Below, piece by piece: positions 48,540 to 57,948 of a stretch of DNA of 64,000 nt. The stretch is from Terriglobia bacterium. GTDB taxonomy: Bacteria; Acidobacteriota; Terriglobia; Bryobacterales; Bryobacteraceae. Each line of letters starts with the position of its first letter. The first letter of the stretch is position 1. The position numbers were made by a program, and so were the translations under genes. The DNA lies in assembly GCA_021324615.1 (NCBI GenBank), contig JAJPIT010000061.1, forward strand, positions 1-64,000. The letters run 5' to 3'. Under the pieces are notes generated by a model. That model saw only the letters and a program-made list of their open reading frames with translations. It did no database searches and was not told the origin of the DNA.

Positions 48540-49300
48540 TTCTGGACGCGTTCCGGCTGGAGGGAAACAACGCGCTGGTCACCGGCTCGCGCACCGGGAT
48601 CGGCAGAGCGCTGGCGCTGGCGCTGGCCGAAGCCGGAGCGAACGTCGTCGTCCACGGCTCGCAGCGGGAGGGCCTGGAGGAGGTCTGCGCGGAGGCCCGG
48701 GCGCGGGGAGTGAAGGCCGCCGCGGTGACGGCCGATCTGGCCGATCCGCGATCGCCGGAGCGCCTGTGGGAGCGCGCGCTGGAGGCGTTCGGCTCGCTGG
48801 ACATTCTCATCAACAACGCGGGCCTGCTGCGCCGCGCCCCCGCCGCCGATTATCCGGAGGCGTCCTGGAACGAGACATTGCAAGTCGACCTCACCGCCGT
48901 GTTCCGCCTCTCGCAGCTTGCCGGCAGGCACATGCTCGGCCGCGGGCGCGGAAAGATCGTCAACATCGCCTCCGCGCTGTCCTTCCAGGGCGGGATTTTC
49001 GTGCCGGCCTACGCCGCGGCCAAGGGCGGCGTCGCGCAGCTCACCAAGGCGCTGGCCAATGAGTGGGCCGCCCGCGGCGTGAACGTCAACGCCATCGCGC
49101 CCGGCTATATCGAAACGGAGGCGACCTCGGCTCTCCGCGCCGATCCGGTCCGCAGCCGCCAGATTCTGGAGCGGATCCCCGCCGGACGCTGGGGCGTTCC
49201 GTCGGATCTGGCCGGCGCGGCGGTGTTTCTTTGTTCCGCCGCCAGCGATTACGTCCACGGCGCCCTCCTGATCGTGGACGGCGGCTGGCTCTCGCGTTAG
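48536..49300 (+). CDS. SDR dehydrogenase, KduD-like
   Basis: 254 residues from the ATG at 48536. TGSRTGIGRALA binds NAD(P), NNAG, Ser in IVNIASALSFQGG and YAAAK form the catalytic set. The pattern after the start (FRLEGNNALVTGS, INNAGLLRRAPAADYPEASW) fits 2-dehydro-3-deoxy-D-gluconate 5-dehydrogenase/2-deoxy-D-gluconate 3-dehydrogenase. Acts after lyase cleavage of uronates; couples to the transporter. Confidence 0.9.
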   Translation: MILDAFRLEGNNALVTGSRTGIGRALALALAEAGANVVVHGSQREGLEEVCAEARARGVKAAAVTADLADPRSPERLWERALEAFGSLDILINNAGLLRRAPAADYPEASWNETLQVDLTAVFRLSQLAGRHMLGRGRGKIVNIASALSFQGGIFVPAYAAAKGGVAQLTKALANEWAARGVNVNAIAPGYIETEATSALRADPVRSRQILERIPAGRWGVPSDLAGAAVFLCSAASDYVHGALLIVDGGWLSR

Positions 49301-49359
49301 CCGCCGCGTTACATTTCGTTTTGGCCAGCCGATTGCGGGAGATTTTGCGGAGGCAAACG

Positions 49360-49599
49360 ATGCCACGGCTTTCCTGGATCTCCATTGCTTTGCTCGCCGG
49401 CCTTCTGTGCAGCGGCTGCGAGACGCAGGTCCGCGTCTACGATCCCTACCGCCGCGACTATCATCACTGGGACGCCCACGAGCGCGTCTACTATGAGCAA
49501 TGGGCGCGCGAGACTCATCACGAAGACCGGGACTACAATCGATTGAATGCGGAGGAACAGCGCCAATACTGGGAGTGGCGCCACCAGCATGGCGGCTAG
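49360..49599 (+). CDS. Small lipoprotein, Tyr/His/Arg-rich
   Basis: 79 residues. Lipobox LLCSGC, then a charged, aromatic stretch (YDPYRRDYHHWDAHERVYYEQW). GGAGG 7 bases before the ATG at 49360. Unknown family; such short lipoproteins are common in acidobacterial envelopes. Confidence 0.7.
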   Translation: MPRLSWISIALLAGLLCSGCETQVRVYDPYRRDYHHWDAHERVYYEQWARETHHEDRDYNRLNAEEQRQYWEWRHQHGG

Positions 49600-49620
49600 G
49601 ATGGCAGGCGGGGTCGGGAC

Positions 49621-50079
49621 ATGAAGGACGAAGGCAAACGGCGCCATATTCTGCTGATCGAGGATAACGAAGCCGACGCGATGGTCACCAGGATGGTGCA
49701 TGAAGAAGTGAAGCATTGCTCCTGGCTGGACGTGGTTCATCGCGCGGACGAGGCGCTTGCCTACCTCCGCGGCGAAGGCCCCTATGCGGGCCGCCAGCGC
49801 CCCGACGTGATCCTGATGGACATGACGCTTCCGGCGCAATCCGGGCTGGACTTGCTCAAGGAAATTCGTTCTCTTCCCGGATGCGAAAATTTACCGGTGG
49901 CGATGATTTCGGGCTCCGATAATCCGCAGCAGATCCGGCGCGCCTATGAGCTGGGCGCCAACTGCGTGATCAAGAAAGGGAGCACCTGGGAGGAGTATTT
50001 CCGCAAGCTGGAGACGTGCTACGAGTTTTGGTGCGTGGTGGCGGAACTCCCGCCGGAGCGGGGCGGAGCGGCGCCCTAA
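49621..50079 (+). CDS. Single-domain response regulator
   Basis: 152 residues. Rcp1-like receiver with E14-D15, D67 in VILMDMTLP and K in CVIKKGSTWEEYF. No output domain and no kinase nearby. Similar in form to the regulator at 4600-5052. Partner unknown. Overlaps the convergent aminotransferase end by four bases. Confidence 0.88.
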   Translation: MKDEGKRRHILLIEDNEADAMVTRMVHEEVKHCSWLDVVHRADEALAYLRGEGPYAGRQRPDVILMDMTLPAQSGLDLLKEIRSLPGCENLPVAMISGSDNPQQIRRAYELGANCVIKKGSTWEEYFRKLETCYEFWCVVAELPPERGGAAP

Positions 50080-51425
50080 GGCCGCATCGCTTGCAGGCAC
50101 TGCTCGAGGGTATCGGCAGCGAAATCGGCCTGATCTTTGGTGATCACCAGCGGCGGGCTGAGGCGGATCGAGTTGGGTCCGGCGCCGAGCACCAGCAGGC
50201 CGCGCTCGAAGCACATCCGGGCCAGGCGGTCGCGCAGCTCCGGGGCGCGCTCCTTGGTTTGCGGATCGCGGACCAGTTCGATGCCGATCATCAGCCCCAG
50301 CCCGCGCACATCGCCCACCATGGGGAAGCGCCGGGGCAGATCGCGCAGGCGGGCGAGCAGATGCTCGCCCAGGCGCGCGGCGTTGTCCATCAGTTGGTTT
50401 TCGAGCAGTTCGATGGTGGCCAGGGCCGCCGCGTTGGCCACCGGATTGCCGCCGAAGGTGGAGGCGTGCGCGCCGGGAGGCCAGTTCATCAACTCGGCGC
50501 GCGCGATGGTGGCGCCGAGCGGCAGGCCGCTGGCGATGCCCTTGGCCACCGCGATCACATCGGGCACCAGATCGAAGTGCTGGGAGGCGAACATCCTGCC
50601 GGTGCGGCCCATCCCGCTCTGCACCTCGTCGGCGACGATCAGAATGCCATAGCGGTCGGCGAGGCGGCGCAGCTCGGTGAAAAATTTTTTCGGCGGGACC
50701 ACGTAGCCGCCTTCGCCCTGCACCGGCTCGACGAAGATCGCCGCGGTATCCTCGGGAGGAAGCTTGTGGCGGAAGAGCTGCTCCTCGATCGCCTTCACGC
50801 ACTCCACGCCGCAGCGGTCCGGCGTCTGGCCATAGGCGCAGCGGTAGCAGTCCGCATAGGGGACGTGATGCGCGCCGGCCATGACCGGAAAAAATTGCTT
50901 CTGCTGGACGCTTTTACTGGCGGTCAGCGCGAGCGATCCCATGGTGCGGCCGTGAAAAGATCCGTAGAAGGCGATGAACTGGCGGCGGCCGGAGTGATGG
51001 CGCGTCAATTTGATCGCGGCTTCGATCGCTTCCGTGCCGGAGTTGGCGAAATAAACCCGTTTGGGGGCGCCGCCGGGGGCCAGGGACGCCAGTTTTTCGG
51101 CCAGCTCCACCAGATTTTCGTAATAGAAATCGGTGCCGGACATATGGATCAGCCGTTCCGCCTGGGCCCGGATGGCGGCGACGATTTTCGGATGCGCGTG
51201 GCCGGTGGCGACCACGGCGATGCCGGCGGTGAAGTCGAGAAACCGGTTGCCGTCGACATCCTCGACGATGGCGCCTTCCCCGCGCGCCGCCACCAGCGGA
51301 TAGGGGCGCGTGTAGGAGGGCGAAACGACCGCGGCGTCGCGCTCGATCACGGCGCGCGCCTTCGGTCCGGGGACGGGCGCGGTCAGGCTCGGAAGATCCG
51401 AACCAACGGACTCCATCTGGTTCAT
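50076..51425 (-). CDS. Class III aminotransferase, GabT/acetylornithine type
   Basis: 449 residues. YFANSGTEAIEAAIKLTRHHSGR, FYGSFHGRTMGSLALTASK, VEPVQGEGGYVVPP, VADEVQSGMGRTG and the PLP Lys in VAKGIASGLPLGA. A CYRCAYGQTPDRCGVEC segment (four Cys, about 187-203) is typical of the 'acetyl ornithine aminotransferase family' group. Likely a 4-aminobutyrate or related omega-amino acid transaminase; exact substrate not clear. Confidence 0.88.
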   Translation of the reverse strand: MNQMESVGSDLPSLTAPVPGPKARAVIERDAAVVSPSYTRPYPLVAARGEGAIVEDVDGNRFLDFTAGIAVVATGHAHPKIVAAIRAQAERLIHMSGTDFYYENLVELAEKLASLAPGGAPKRVYFANSGTEAIEAAIKLTRHHSGRRQFIAFYGSFHGRTMGSLALTASKSVQQKQFFPVMAGAHHVPYADCYRCAYGQTPDRCGVECVKAIEEQLFRHKLPPEDTAAIFVEPVQGEGGYVVPPKKFFTELRRLADRYGILIVADEVQSGMGRTGRMFASQHFDLVPDVIAVAKGIASGLPLGATIARAELMNWPPGAHASTFGGNPVANAAALATIELLENQLMDNAARLGEHLLARLRDLPRRFPMVGDVRGLGLMIGIELVRDPQTKERAPELRDRLARMCFERGLLVLGAGPNSIRLSPPLVITKDQADFAADTLEQCLQAMRP

Positions 51426-51638
51426 CTTTATCTCTCCTCGATGGTGGCGGTGAACAGGGCCTTGACCGAAAGAAAGGGCTAGTCGGAACCGAACAGAGAA
51501 GGACGGGCCGAGGAAGGACGAAGCACGGGCCCGTTCATACCCGCACTATATCAGACCGCGCATTTGGAAAACAAACCGGCGCAAATCCTTGAGCAAAAAC
51601 GTGAGGCCGGATTCGCCGGAGTGGTACGATAGGCGGCT

Positions 51639-52847
51639 ATGGCATCTCCGTCGACCGCCGCGCGTCCTTCCGCCGCCGCGCGCTTGCGGATCTGGTGGCC
51701 GGCCATCGTCATGATGCTGGGGACGCTGCTGAGCTATCTGGACCGCCAGATTCTGGCGCTGCTTTCTCCGACCATTCTCAAGGAAACGCACCTGTCGGCG
51801 CAGGCCTTCACGGAAACCATCAGCGCCTTCAGCTACGCCTACATGGTGTCGACGCTGCTGTGGGGGCCGGTGCTGGACCGCATCGGCCTGCGGCTGGGCA
51901 TGCTGCTTTCCCTATCGATCTGGATGGCGGCCAGCGCCAGCCACGCCCTGGTTTCAACCTTCCTGGGATTCGCCACGGCGCGCGCGGTGCTCGGGCTGGG
52001 GGAAGGCTCGATGTTCCCCGGCGGATTCCGCACGGCCATGGATTCTCTTCCGGTCGGCAAACAAGCCCGCGGCATCGCGCTGGCCTATAGCGGATCGTCG
52101 GTGGGCTCGATCATCGCGCCGTTCATTTTCATTCCGATCGCGCTGGCGGTGGGATGGCGGCCGGCGTTTCTGGTCACGCCGGCTCTGGCGCTGATCTGGC
52201 TGCTGATCTGGAGATTCACCGTAAATCCCGACAACTTCCTTCACAAAGCCGCGCCGGGGCGATTGAAGTTTCCGAGCCTTATGGAGCGCCGCTTCTGGAG
52301 CCTGGTGGCCAGCTACGCGCTAGGCGCCTTTCCGGTGGGAGCCATCAGCTATCTTTCGGCCCTGTATCTGTCGCGGTCCTTCGGGATGACGCAAAAAGAG
52401 CTGGGCTACGTGCTGTGGATTCCGCCGGCGGGGCTGGAGACGGGATATTTTTTCTGGGGCTGGGTGTCGGACCGTTTCGCTCCCGGGCACCGGCGGCCGC
52501 GCTGGCTGTTCCTGCTGATGTCGGCGCTGTGCCTGCCGCTGGCGACCATCACGCTGTACCGCAGCGCGGCGGTTGCCATCGCGCTGCTGGCGTTCACGCT
52601 GTTTGCCTCCGGCGGCCTGGTGGTGGTGACGCTGCGGACCGGCGCGCTGGCCTATCCGCCGAATCAGAAAAGCATGGCCGCGGGCATCGCCTCGTCGTCG
52701 TTTTCGGCGGGCGTGGCGCTGTTGCTGCCGCTATGCGGGAAGTTTTTCGACGCCCATCAATACGGGCGGGCGTTCGCCCTGGTCGCGGTGCTGCCGCTGC
52801 TGGGGACGCTGGTGTGGCTGGCCCTGGGGAAAACCGAGCCGGCCTGA
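51639..52847 (+). CDS. MFS transporter
   Basis: 402 residues, 12 predicted membrane helices. TLLSYLDRQILALLSPTI and ARAVLGLGEGSMFPGGFRTA place it near the ACS family, like the ExuT-like protein at 47241. Substrate unknown. Single gene divergent from the aminotransferase gene. Confidence 0.85.
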   Translation: MASPSTAARPSAAARLRIWWPAIVMMLGTLLSYLDRQILALLSPTILKETHLSAQAFTETISAFSYAYMVSTLLWGPVLDRIGLRLGMLLSLSIWMAASASHALVSTFLGFATARAVLGLGEGSMFPGGFRTAMDSLPVGKQARGIALAYSGSSVGSIIAPFIFIPIALAVGWRPAFLVTPALALIWLLIWRFTVNPDNFLHKAAPGRLKFPSLMERRFWSLVASYALGAFPVGAISYLSALYLSRSFGMTQKELGYVLWIPPAGLETGYFFWGWVSDRFAPGHRRPRWLFLLMSALCLPLATITLYRSAAVAIALLAFTLFASGGLVVVTLRTGALAYPPNQKSMAAGIASSSFSAGVALLLPLCGKFFDAHQYGRAFALVAVLPLLGTLVWLALGKTEPA

Positions 52848-52860
52848 GCGCCGCGCCCGG

Positions 52861-53901
52861 CTACTTCTTTTTCTGCGCGTAGGGTCCGACTTCCGGCTTG
52901 CCCTGGGTGTCCTTGAGGCTGCCGAGCTCGGCCGCCACGCCGCGGGCGATCGCCGCCGTCTCGCTCTGATTCTGGAAGCAGGTGAAGTCCGGACGGTCGC
53001 GCCAGGCGAAGGGGCCGCACAGGCGCTTGCCCGCCCCGATGGCCGCGTCGTGCACGATGTTGATCAGGCGTTCGTAATCAGGATCGCCCATTTTGTAGCC
53101 CGAAAAATTGCCGAGATCGCCGCTGGCGGCGAACACCGCGGTGACGCCGGGAATGGCCGCGATCTCGCGGGCCGCCGCCGCGCCGTCCAGCGTCTCGATC
53201 ATCTCGATCAACACCACGTTGTCATTCCAGGTTTCGCGGTAGCCGCCGGGAACGTCGCCCCAGAACTCCGGGCTGAAGGCCTGCCCGCCGCCGCGGCTGC
53301 GCTTGCCGAGCGGGGGAAACATGGTCCAGTCGCGCGCTTCCGTTCCTTCCTTCACCGAGCGGACGGTGGGCACCACGATCACCAGGGCGCCGGCGTCGGC
53401 GGCATGCTGGATCTCCCGCTCATCGGTGTAGGCCACGCGCACGCCGGGAACCGCCTTGGCGTGCGGGCAGGCCTGATACATGCGCGCCACCTGCTCCCAA
53501 TCGCGCGGGGAGTGCTGCATCTCCACCCAGATGAAGTCGTAGCCGGCGTTGGCCATGGCGCAGTACGTCTCCGGGCTGTCGGAGCTGAACACGGTTCCGC
53601 CGGTGACCTTTTCGCCCTTCATCATCTTGACCATCACCGGGTTCCAGATCTGCTTGCCCACCGGCGAATCCCAGGCGTGGCCGTACTTCCACTTGCTCGG
53701 ATCGAGAGTGCCCTGATTCACGGCGCCGGGCGGCGCTTTGGAGATCGCGCCGGAGTCCTTGCCGGCCGGAGCGGCCAGCGGAAACTTCAACGTGCCCGCA
53801 TCCGGATTATTCGCGTACGGATCGGCGGTGGATGGCGGCCGCTGCGCCTGGAGCGTAAATCCCAGGGCCAGCGTGAGGGTCCCGAGGGTGAAGCGGTTCA
53901 T
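52861..53901 (-). CDS. Secreted HpcH/HpaI-type aldolase
   Basis: 346 residues from the ATG at 53901 (CAGGAG upstream). A signal peptide (to LQAQ) and a 60-residue linker precede a class II pyruvate-aldolase barrel: GGTVFSSDSPETYCAMANAGYDF-like start, FIWVEMQHSPRDW (catalytic His), VLIEMIET (metal Glu) and AASGDLGNFSGY (metal Asp). Catalytic residues are kept, but export is unusual for an aldolase. Substrate unknown. Confidence 0.85.
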   Translation of the reverse strand: MNRFTLGTLTLALGFTLQAQRPPSTADPYANNPDAGTLKFPLAAPAGKDSGAISKAPPGAVNQGTLDPSKWKYGHAWDSPVGKQIWNPVMVKMMKGEKVTGGTVFSSDSPETYCAMANAGYDFIWVEMQHSPRDWEQVARMYQACPHAKAVPGVRVAYTDEREIQHAADAGALVIVVPTVRSVKEGTEARDWTMFPPLGKRSRGGGQAFSPEFWGDVPGGYRETWNDNVVLIEMIETLDGAAAAREIAAIPGVTAVFAASGDLGNFSGYKMGDPDYERLINIVHDAAIGAGKRLCGPFAWRDRPDFTCFQNQSETAAIARGVAAELGSLKDTQGKPEVGPYAQKKK

Positions 53902-53993
53902 ATCGCACTCCTGCTGCTGATGTCCTCGCCCGCGCGGGAGGCCGGCGGGCCGGCGCAAAACATTCTATCAGTAAACTGCCCGCGCAACCGCCC

Positions 53994-56171
53994 TCAGCGC
54001 CCGGCGAGCGCCGCCGCGGCTTCCTCCAGCAGATCCGCTTCCTTGGTCAGCACCGCGCCGGCCCGCTGGATCTGCTCGTCGGCTTCCTGCCAGCGTTTCT
54101 GCTCGATGGCCTCGCGTACGCCGGGAAGGGTCTTGACCCCGTAGCCGGTGTAGAAGCCGGGAGCGTAGATCAGGTGGCGGAACCAGGGCCGTCCCGGCAA
54201 TCCCGCCGGATCGGTAAGATCGCGCTCGCTCGCGATCAGCCTGGCGTTCACCGCCTTTACGCTCGAAGCCGCGGCGTTCTTGCGGGCCGCGTCGTAGCGC
54301 TGGGCGGCGCGCGTCAACGCGTCGATGCCGTTCTCGAGTGGGGCGAAGTTCAGATGCGGGGGCGGCGGATTTTTCTCCGGCGGATGGTAGGGCAGGCGGG
54401 GATCGGCGGCGGCCTGGAAGACGCCTTCGTCGATTTCGCGATTGGTCTCCTCCGTCTGCGTGCGTTGTCCGGCTTCCAGGCGCTTCAACTCATCAATGTA
54501 GTTGCGGACCGTGTCTGCGAAATCGGAGAACTGGAAGGGCAGCAGGTCCGCATCGGCCATTCGCATCACCGCGGTTCCCGCCGTCTGCGCCAGCGCGCGG
54601 CCATAGACGAAATCGGTGTCGGCAAAGTGCGTGTACCAATAAAAATCGTCGTAGACGGAGTGGTACACTCCGCCACCGCCGCCTTCGCCTCCATAGCCCA
54701 GATTGAGCGAAGCGATGCCCAGATGGTCGAGAAAGGCGGTGTAATCGGAGCCGGAGCCGAGCGCGCCGATGCGCAGGTCCGGACGCGTGCGCAGCTCGCG
54801 CCGCCGGTCCGCGCCGGCCCGCTCCAGATCGCGAAGCTGCAATCGTTTCCACACGGTGAGCCGGGTCTCCGGATCGGAGATATCCTTGATCACGCCGTTG
54901 AGGAAGTTTTCAAGCGTGTGCGATCCCTCGGCTTGCAGAAAGCCGCGCCCGTTGCTGTCGGAGTTGAGATACATCACCGCGTGCTTTTGGAGATCCTCGG
55001 CGTGCGCCTCGGCCCACTCGGTCGATCCCAGCAATCCCGGCTCTTCGCCGTCCCAGAAGGCGTAAATGATCGTGCGCTTCGGTTTCCATCCCTGCTTCAG
55101 CAGTTCGGCGAAAGCGCGCATCTCCTCCAGCTCGGCGACGGCGCCGGAAAGAGGATCGCTCGCCCCGTTCACCCAGGCGTCATGATGATTGCCGCGAATG
55201 ACCCACTCGTCCGGATATTGCGAGCCGGGAATGCGCACGATCACGTTGTAGAGCCGCTTGATATCCCAGTTGAACTTGAGCTTCATGTGCACTTTCGCCG
55301 GACCGGGCCCGACGTGATAGGTGATAGGCAGCGCGCCGCGCCACTCCGGCGGGGCCACCGGACCCTTCATGGCCGCCAGCAGCGGCTGCGCGTCGCCGTA
55401 GGACATGGGCAGCACCGGAATCCGGGTGATGGTTTTCGCCTCCGGGATTTGCAGGCGCTTGGCCTCCGGCGTGGCGCCGATTCCGGGCGTCAACGGATCG
55501 CCGGGATATAAAACCATGTCCATCACGCTGCCGCGCTGCGCGCCGTCGCGCGGGCGCTCCGGACCCTCGGGGAAAACGTCGTTTACGTAGTAGCCGTCAT
55601 CGCGCGGATCGGAGTAGATGATGCAGCCGACCGCGCCGTGCTCGGCGGCCACTTTGGGTTTGATGCCCCGCCAGGAGGCGCCGTAGCGGGCGATGACGAT
55701 GGCTCCGCGGACCGAGACGCCCAGGCGCGCCAGCCGCTCGTAATCGGCGGGCACGCCGTAGTTGACGTAGACCAGCGGCGCGGTGATCTCGCCGTCGGCC
55801 GAATAGGCGTTGTAGACCGGAAGCTGCTCGGCGGTCTGATTCGAGGTCGGATCGGCGGCCACCGGCGGCTCCGCCAGCCTGGCCGTGAACTTCACCGGCT
55901 CGATCATTTCGACCAGCCGCTGATTGGGCGTGGGGAAGAGGACGTCGAAGTTTTCGATCCGCGCGTCGAGCCCCCAGGACTTCAACTTGGCCAGCAGCCA
56001 TTCGGCGTTGTCTTTGTCATAGGGCGATCCGACGTGATGCGGATGCGCGGACATGCGCTGCATGGCCTCGCGCATGTTGTGAGGATCGGGAATGGCGCGG
56101 AACTTCTCCTCCCAGGTGGAATCGGCGGCGGCGGCGCAAAACAGGGTGAACAACAACAGAGATACGCGCAT
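53994..56171 (-). CDS. Secreted M28 peptidase, glutamate carboxypeptidase II-like
   Basis: 725 residues from the ATG at 56171, signal peptide to CAAAAD. PA domain (about 110-270), M28 zinc domain with RGNHHDAWVNGASDPLSG, WDGEEPGLLGS, YLNSDSNGRG and late His in VYHSVYDDFYW, then a TFR-like dimerisation helix bundle. Same layout as PSMA/GCPII, which removes C-terminal Glu. Likely periplasmic peptide use. Confidence 0.93.
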   Translation of the reverse strand: MRVSLLLFTLFCAAAADSTWEEKFRAIPDPHNMREAMQRMSAHPHHVGSPYDKDNAEWLLAKLKSWGLDARIENFDVLFPTPNQRLVEMIEPVKFTARLAEPPVAADPTSNQTAEQLPVYNAYSADGEITAPLVYVNYGVPADYERLARLGVSVRGAIVIARYGASWRGIKPKVAAEHGAVGCIIYSDPRDDGYYVNDVFPEGPERPRDGAQRGSVMDMVLYPGDPLTPGIGATPEAKRLQIPEAKTITRIPVLPMSYGDAQPLLAAMKGPVAPPEWRGALPITYHVGPGPAKVHMKLKFNWDIKRLYNVIVRIPGSQYPDEWVIRGNHHDAWVNGASDPLSGAVAELEEMRAFAELLKQGWKPKRTIIYAFWDGEEPGLLGSTEWAEAHAEDLQKHAVMYLNSDSNGRGFLQAEGSHTLENFLNGVIKDISDPETRLTVWKRLQLRDLERAGADRRRELRTRPDLRIGALGSGSDYTAFLDHLGIASLNLGYGGEGGGGGVYHSVYDDFYWYTHFADTDFVYGRALAQTAGTAVMRMADADLLPFQFSDFADTVRNYIDELKRLEAGQRTQTEETNREIDEGVFQAAADPRLPYHPPEKNPPPPHLNFAPLENGIDALTRAAQRYDAARKNAAASSVKAVNARLIASERDLTDPAGLPGRPWFRHLIYAPGFYTGYGVKTLPGVREAIEQKRWQEADEQIQRAGAVLTKEADLLEEAAAALAGR

Positions 56172-56255
56172 GGCTAAAAGTTTAACGCGCGCCACTGCGC
56201 CGCCGGGTTGAGGTAAACTGAAGCGGGCCAGGGGGCGCGGCCAGGCGGCGCCCGT

Positions 56256-56350
56256 TGGCGGAAGCTAGTGGGAGTCGAACCCACCCGCGGCACGATGTGC
56301 CCCGCGCTGGTTTTGAAGACCAGGCCCGGCGCCGGCCAAGACTAGCTTCC
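56256..56350 (-). tRNA. selC: Selenocysteine tRNA (TCA)
   Basis: 95 nt with CCA. Eight-pair acceptor GGAAGCTA/TAGCTTCC, anticodon stem CTGGT/ACCAG with loop CTTCAAA (TCA), long variable arm (about 20 nt) and T arm GTGGG-TTCGACT-CCCAC, discriminator G. These are the marks of bacterial tRNA-Sec. selA, selB and selD are not in the window. Confidence 0.95.
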
Positions 56351-56398
56351 ACAAGAATTCTAACCGAACCCGGCTGTGCTATGCTGGACCGACGCTGA

Positions 56399-57922
56399 AT
56401 GCAACAGCGCATCTCACTTCCCCGCATCTGCATCGCCCTCGGACTGCCGGACGTGGAAAGCCTGCTGGCGCACGCCCGCAAGGAATATGAGGCGGGCGAG
56501 CGCTTCCTGGAATTCCGCATCGATTATCTTCCGTCTCCGGAAGCCGGCGTGGCGGCGATCCGGCGGTTCCTGTCGCGCCACGCCGACTGCGCCATTCTGG
56601 CCACCTGCCGCCGCCATCAGAGTCACGGGAAATACAACGGCAGCGTGGAGGAACAGGTGCGGCTGCTGGAAGCCGCCATCCAGGCCGGCGCGCGCGCGGT
56701 GGATCTGGAGATCGAGAGCGCCGAAAATTGCGCCGAGCGCCTGCAATCGCTGCGCTCTTGCGCCTACCTGCTGCTGTCGTATCACAACTACGGAGGCACG
56801 CCGCCGCTGGATCCGCTGCTGCGGCGCATGACCCGCATCGCCGCCGACGGATACAAGATCGTCACCACCGCGCGCAAGCCTTCTGACAATCTCCGCGTGC
56901 TGGACCTGGCGCGCGCCAATCCCAAGACGCCGATGGTGCTGCTGGCCATGGGCGAAGCCGGATTTCCCACGCGGGTTCTCTCCACCGCCATGGGCGGCCT
57001 CTACACCTACGCCACGCCCAGCGCGGCCGGGGGCACCGCGGCGGGCCAGGTGAGCGCGCGGCAGCTCCGCCATCTCTACCGCGTGGAAAAACTCTCGCGC
57101 CAGGCGCGCATCTACGGGGTGATGGCCGACCCGGTGCGGCACTCCATCTCCCCGGCGGTCCACAATCGCGCGTTCCAGGCCCGGCGGGCCGATGCGGTGT
57201 ATCTGCCGCTTTTGGTCAAGCCGGTGCAGCTCAAGGATTTTTTGCTGCTGGCCGAGAAGCTGCCGCTGGCCGGCTTCAGCGTGACCATTCCGCACAAGCA
57301 GAAGATTCTCCGCTACGTCGATGTGGTGGACCCGCTGGCGCGCAGGATCGGCGCCTTGAACACGGTGTGGCGCAAGGCCGGAAAATGGCGCGGCGCCAAT
57401 ACCGACGCCGAAGGCATCACCGTGCCGCTGGCGCGGCGCGTGCGGCTGGGCAAATCGAGCGTGTTGGTGGTGGGCAACGGCGGGGCGGCGCGTGCCGCCG
57501 CGTACGCCATCGCCGAATCCGGAGCCAGGCTGGCCATCACCGGCCGCAATCTGGATCGCGTGCGGGCGCTCGCCAAGGCCTGCAACGCCGAGGCGCTTTC
57601 GCGCGAGCAGGCCGAGGCGCAAATGTTCGATGTGCTGATTCACGCCACGCCACTCGGCATGCCGCCGCGCGCCGATCAGTGCTTTTTTTCGGGGCGCGTG
57701 CCGGGCAAGCTGGTCTTCGATCTGGTCTACAATCCGCTGGAGACGGTGCTGATCCGCAAAGCCAGGGAGCAGGGGGCCGAAGTGATTGCCGGCATCGAGA
57801 TGTTCCTGGAGCAGGCCGCGCGGCAGTTCGAGATCTGGACCGGGCAGAGCGCGCCGCGGGCGGTCATGGAAAAGGCCGCGCTGGAAGCGCTGGCCGCCGG
57901 ACAGAACGCCGCCGGAGCATAG
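56399..57922 (+). CDS. aroDE: Fused 3-dehydroquinate dehydratase/shikimate dehydrogenase
   Basis: 507 residues. N-terminal type I dehydroquinase (1-225): FLEFRIDYL, LLSYHNYGG (catalytic His) and DGYKIVTTAR (Schiff-base Lys). C-terminal AroE (236-500): SISPAVHN, VTIPHKQ, GANTDAEG, GNGGAARAAA, HATPLGM. Does two successive shikimate-pathway steps. Fusion is known in plants and several bacterial groups. Confidence 0.95.
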   Translation: MQQRISLPRICIALGLPDVESLLAHARKEYEAGERFLEFRIDYLPSPEAGVAAIRRFLSRHADCAILATCRRHQSHGKYNGSVEEQVRLLEAAIQAGARAVDLEIESAENCAERLQSLRSCAYLLLSYHNYGGTPPLDPLLRRMTRIAADGYKIVTTARKPSDNLRVLDLARANPKTPMVLLAMGEAGFPTRVLSTAMGGLYTYATPSAAGGTAAGQVSARQLRHLYRVEKLSRQARIYGVMADPVRHSISPAVHNRAFQARRADAVYLPLLVKPVQLKDFLLLAEKLPLAGFSVTIPHKQKILRYVDVVDPLARRIGALNTVWRKAGKWRGANTDAEGITVPLARRVRLGKSSVLVVGNGGAARAAAYAIAESGARLAITGRNLDRVRALAKACNAEALSREQAEAQMFDVLIHATPLGMPPRADQCFFSGRVPGKLVFDLVYNPLETVLIRKAREQGAEVIAGIEMFLEQAARQFEIWTGQSAPRAVMEKAALEALAAGQNAAGA

Positions 57923-57948
57923 CGGGGGCGGCGGGAGGCCGGATCCGC

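Noticed and set aside
53900-57922. A selenoprotein gene close to selC
   Set aside because: The neighbouring genes end at ordinary stops after complete domains; no in-frame TGA followed by a coherent protein was seen.
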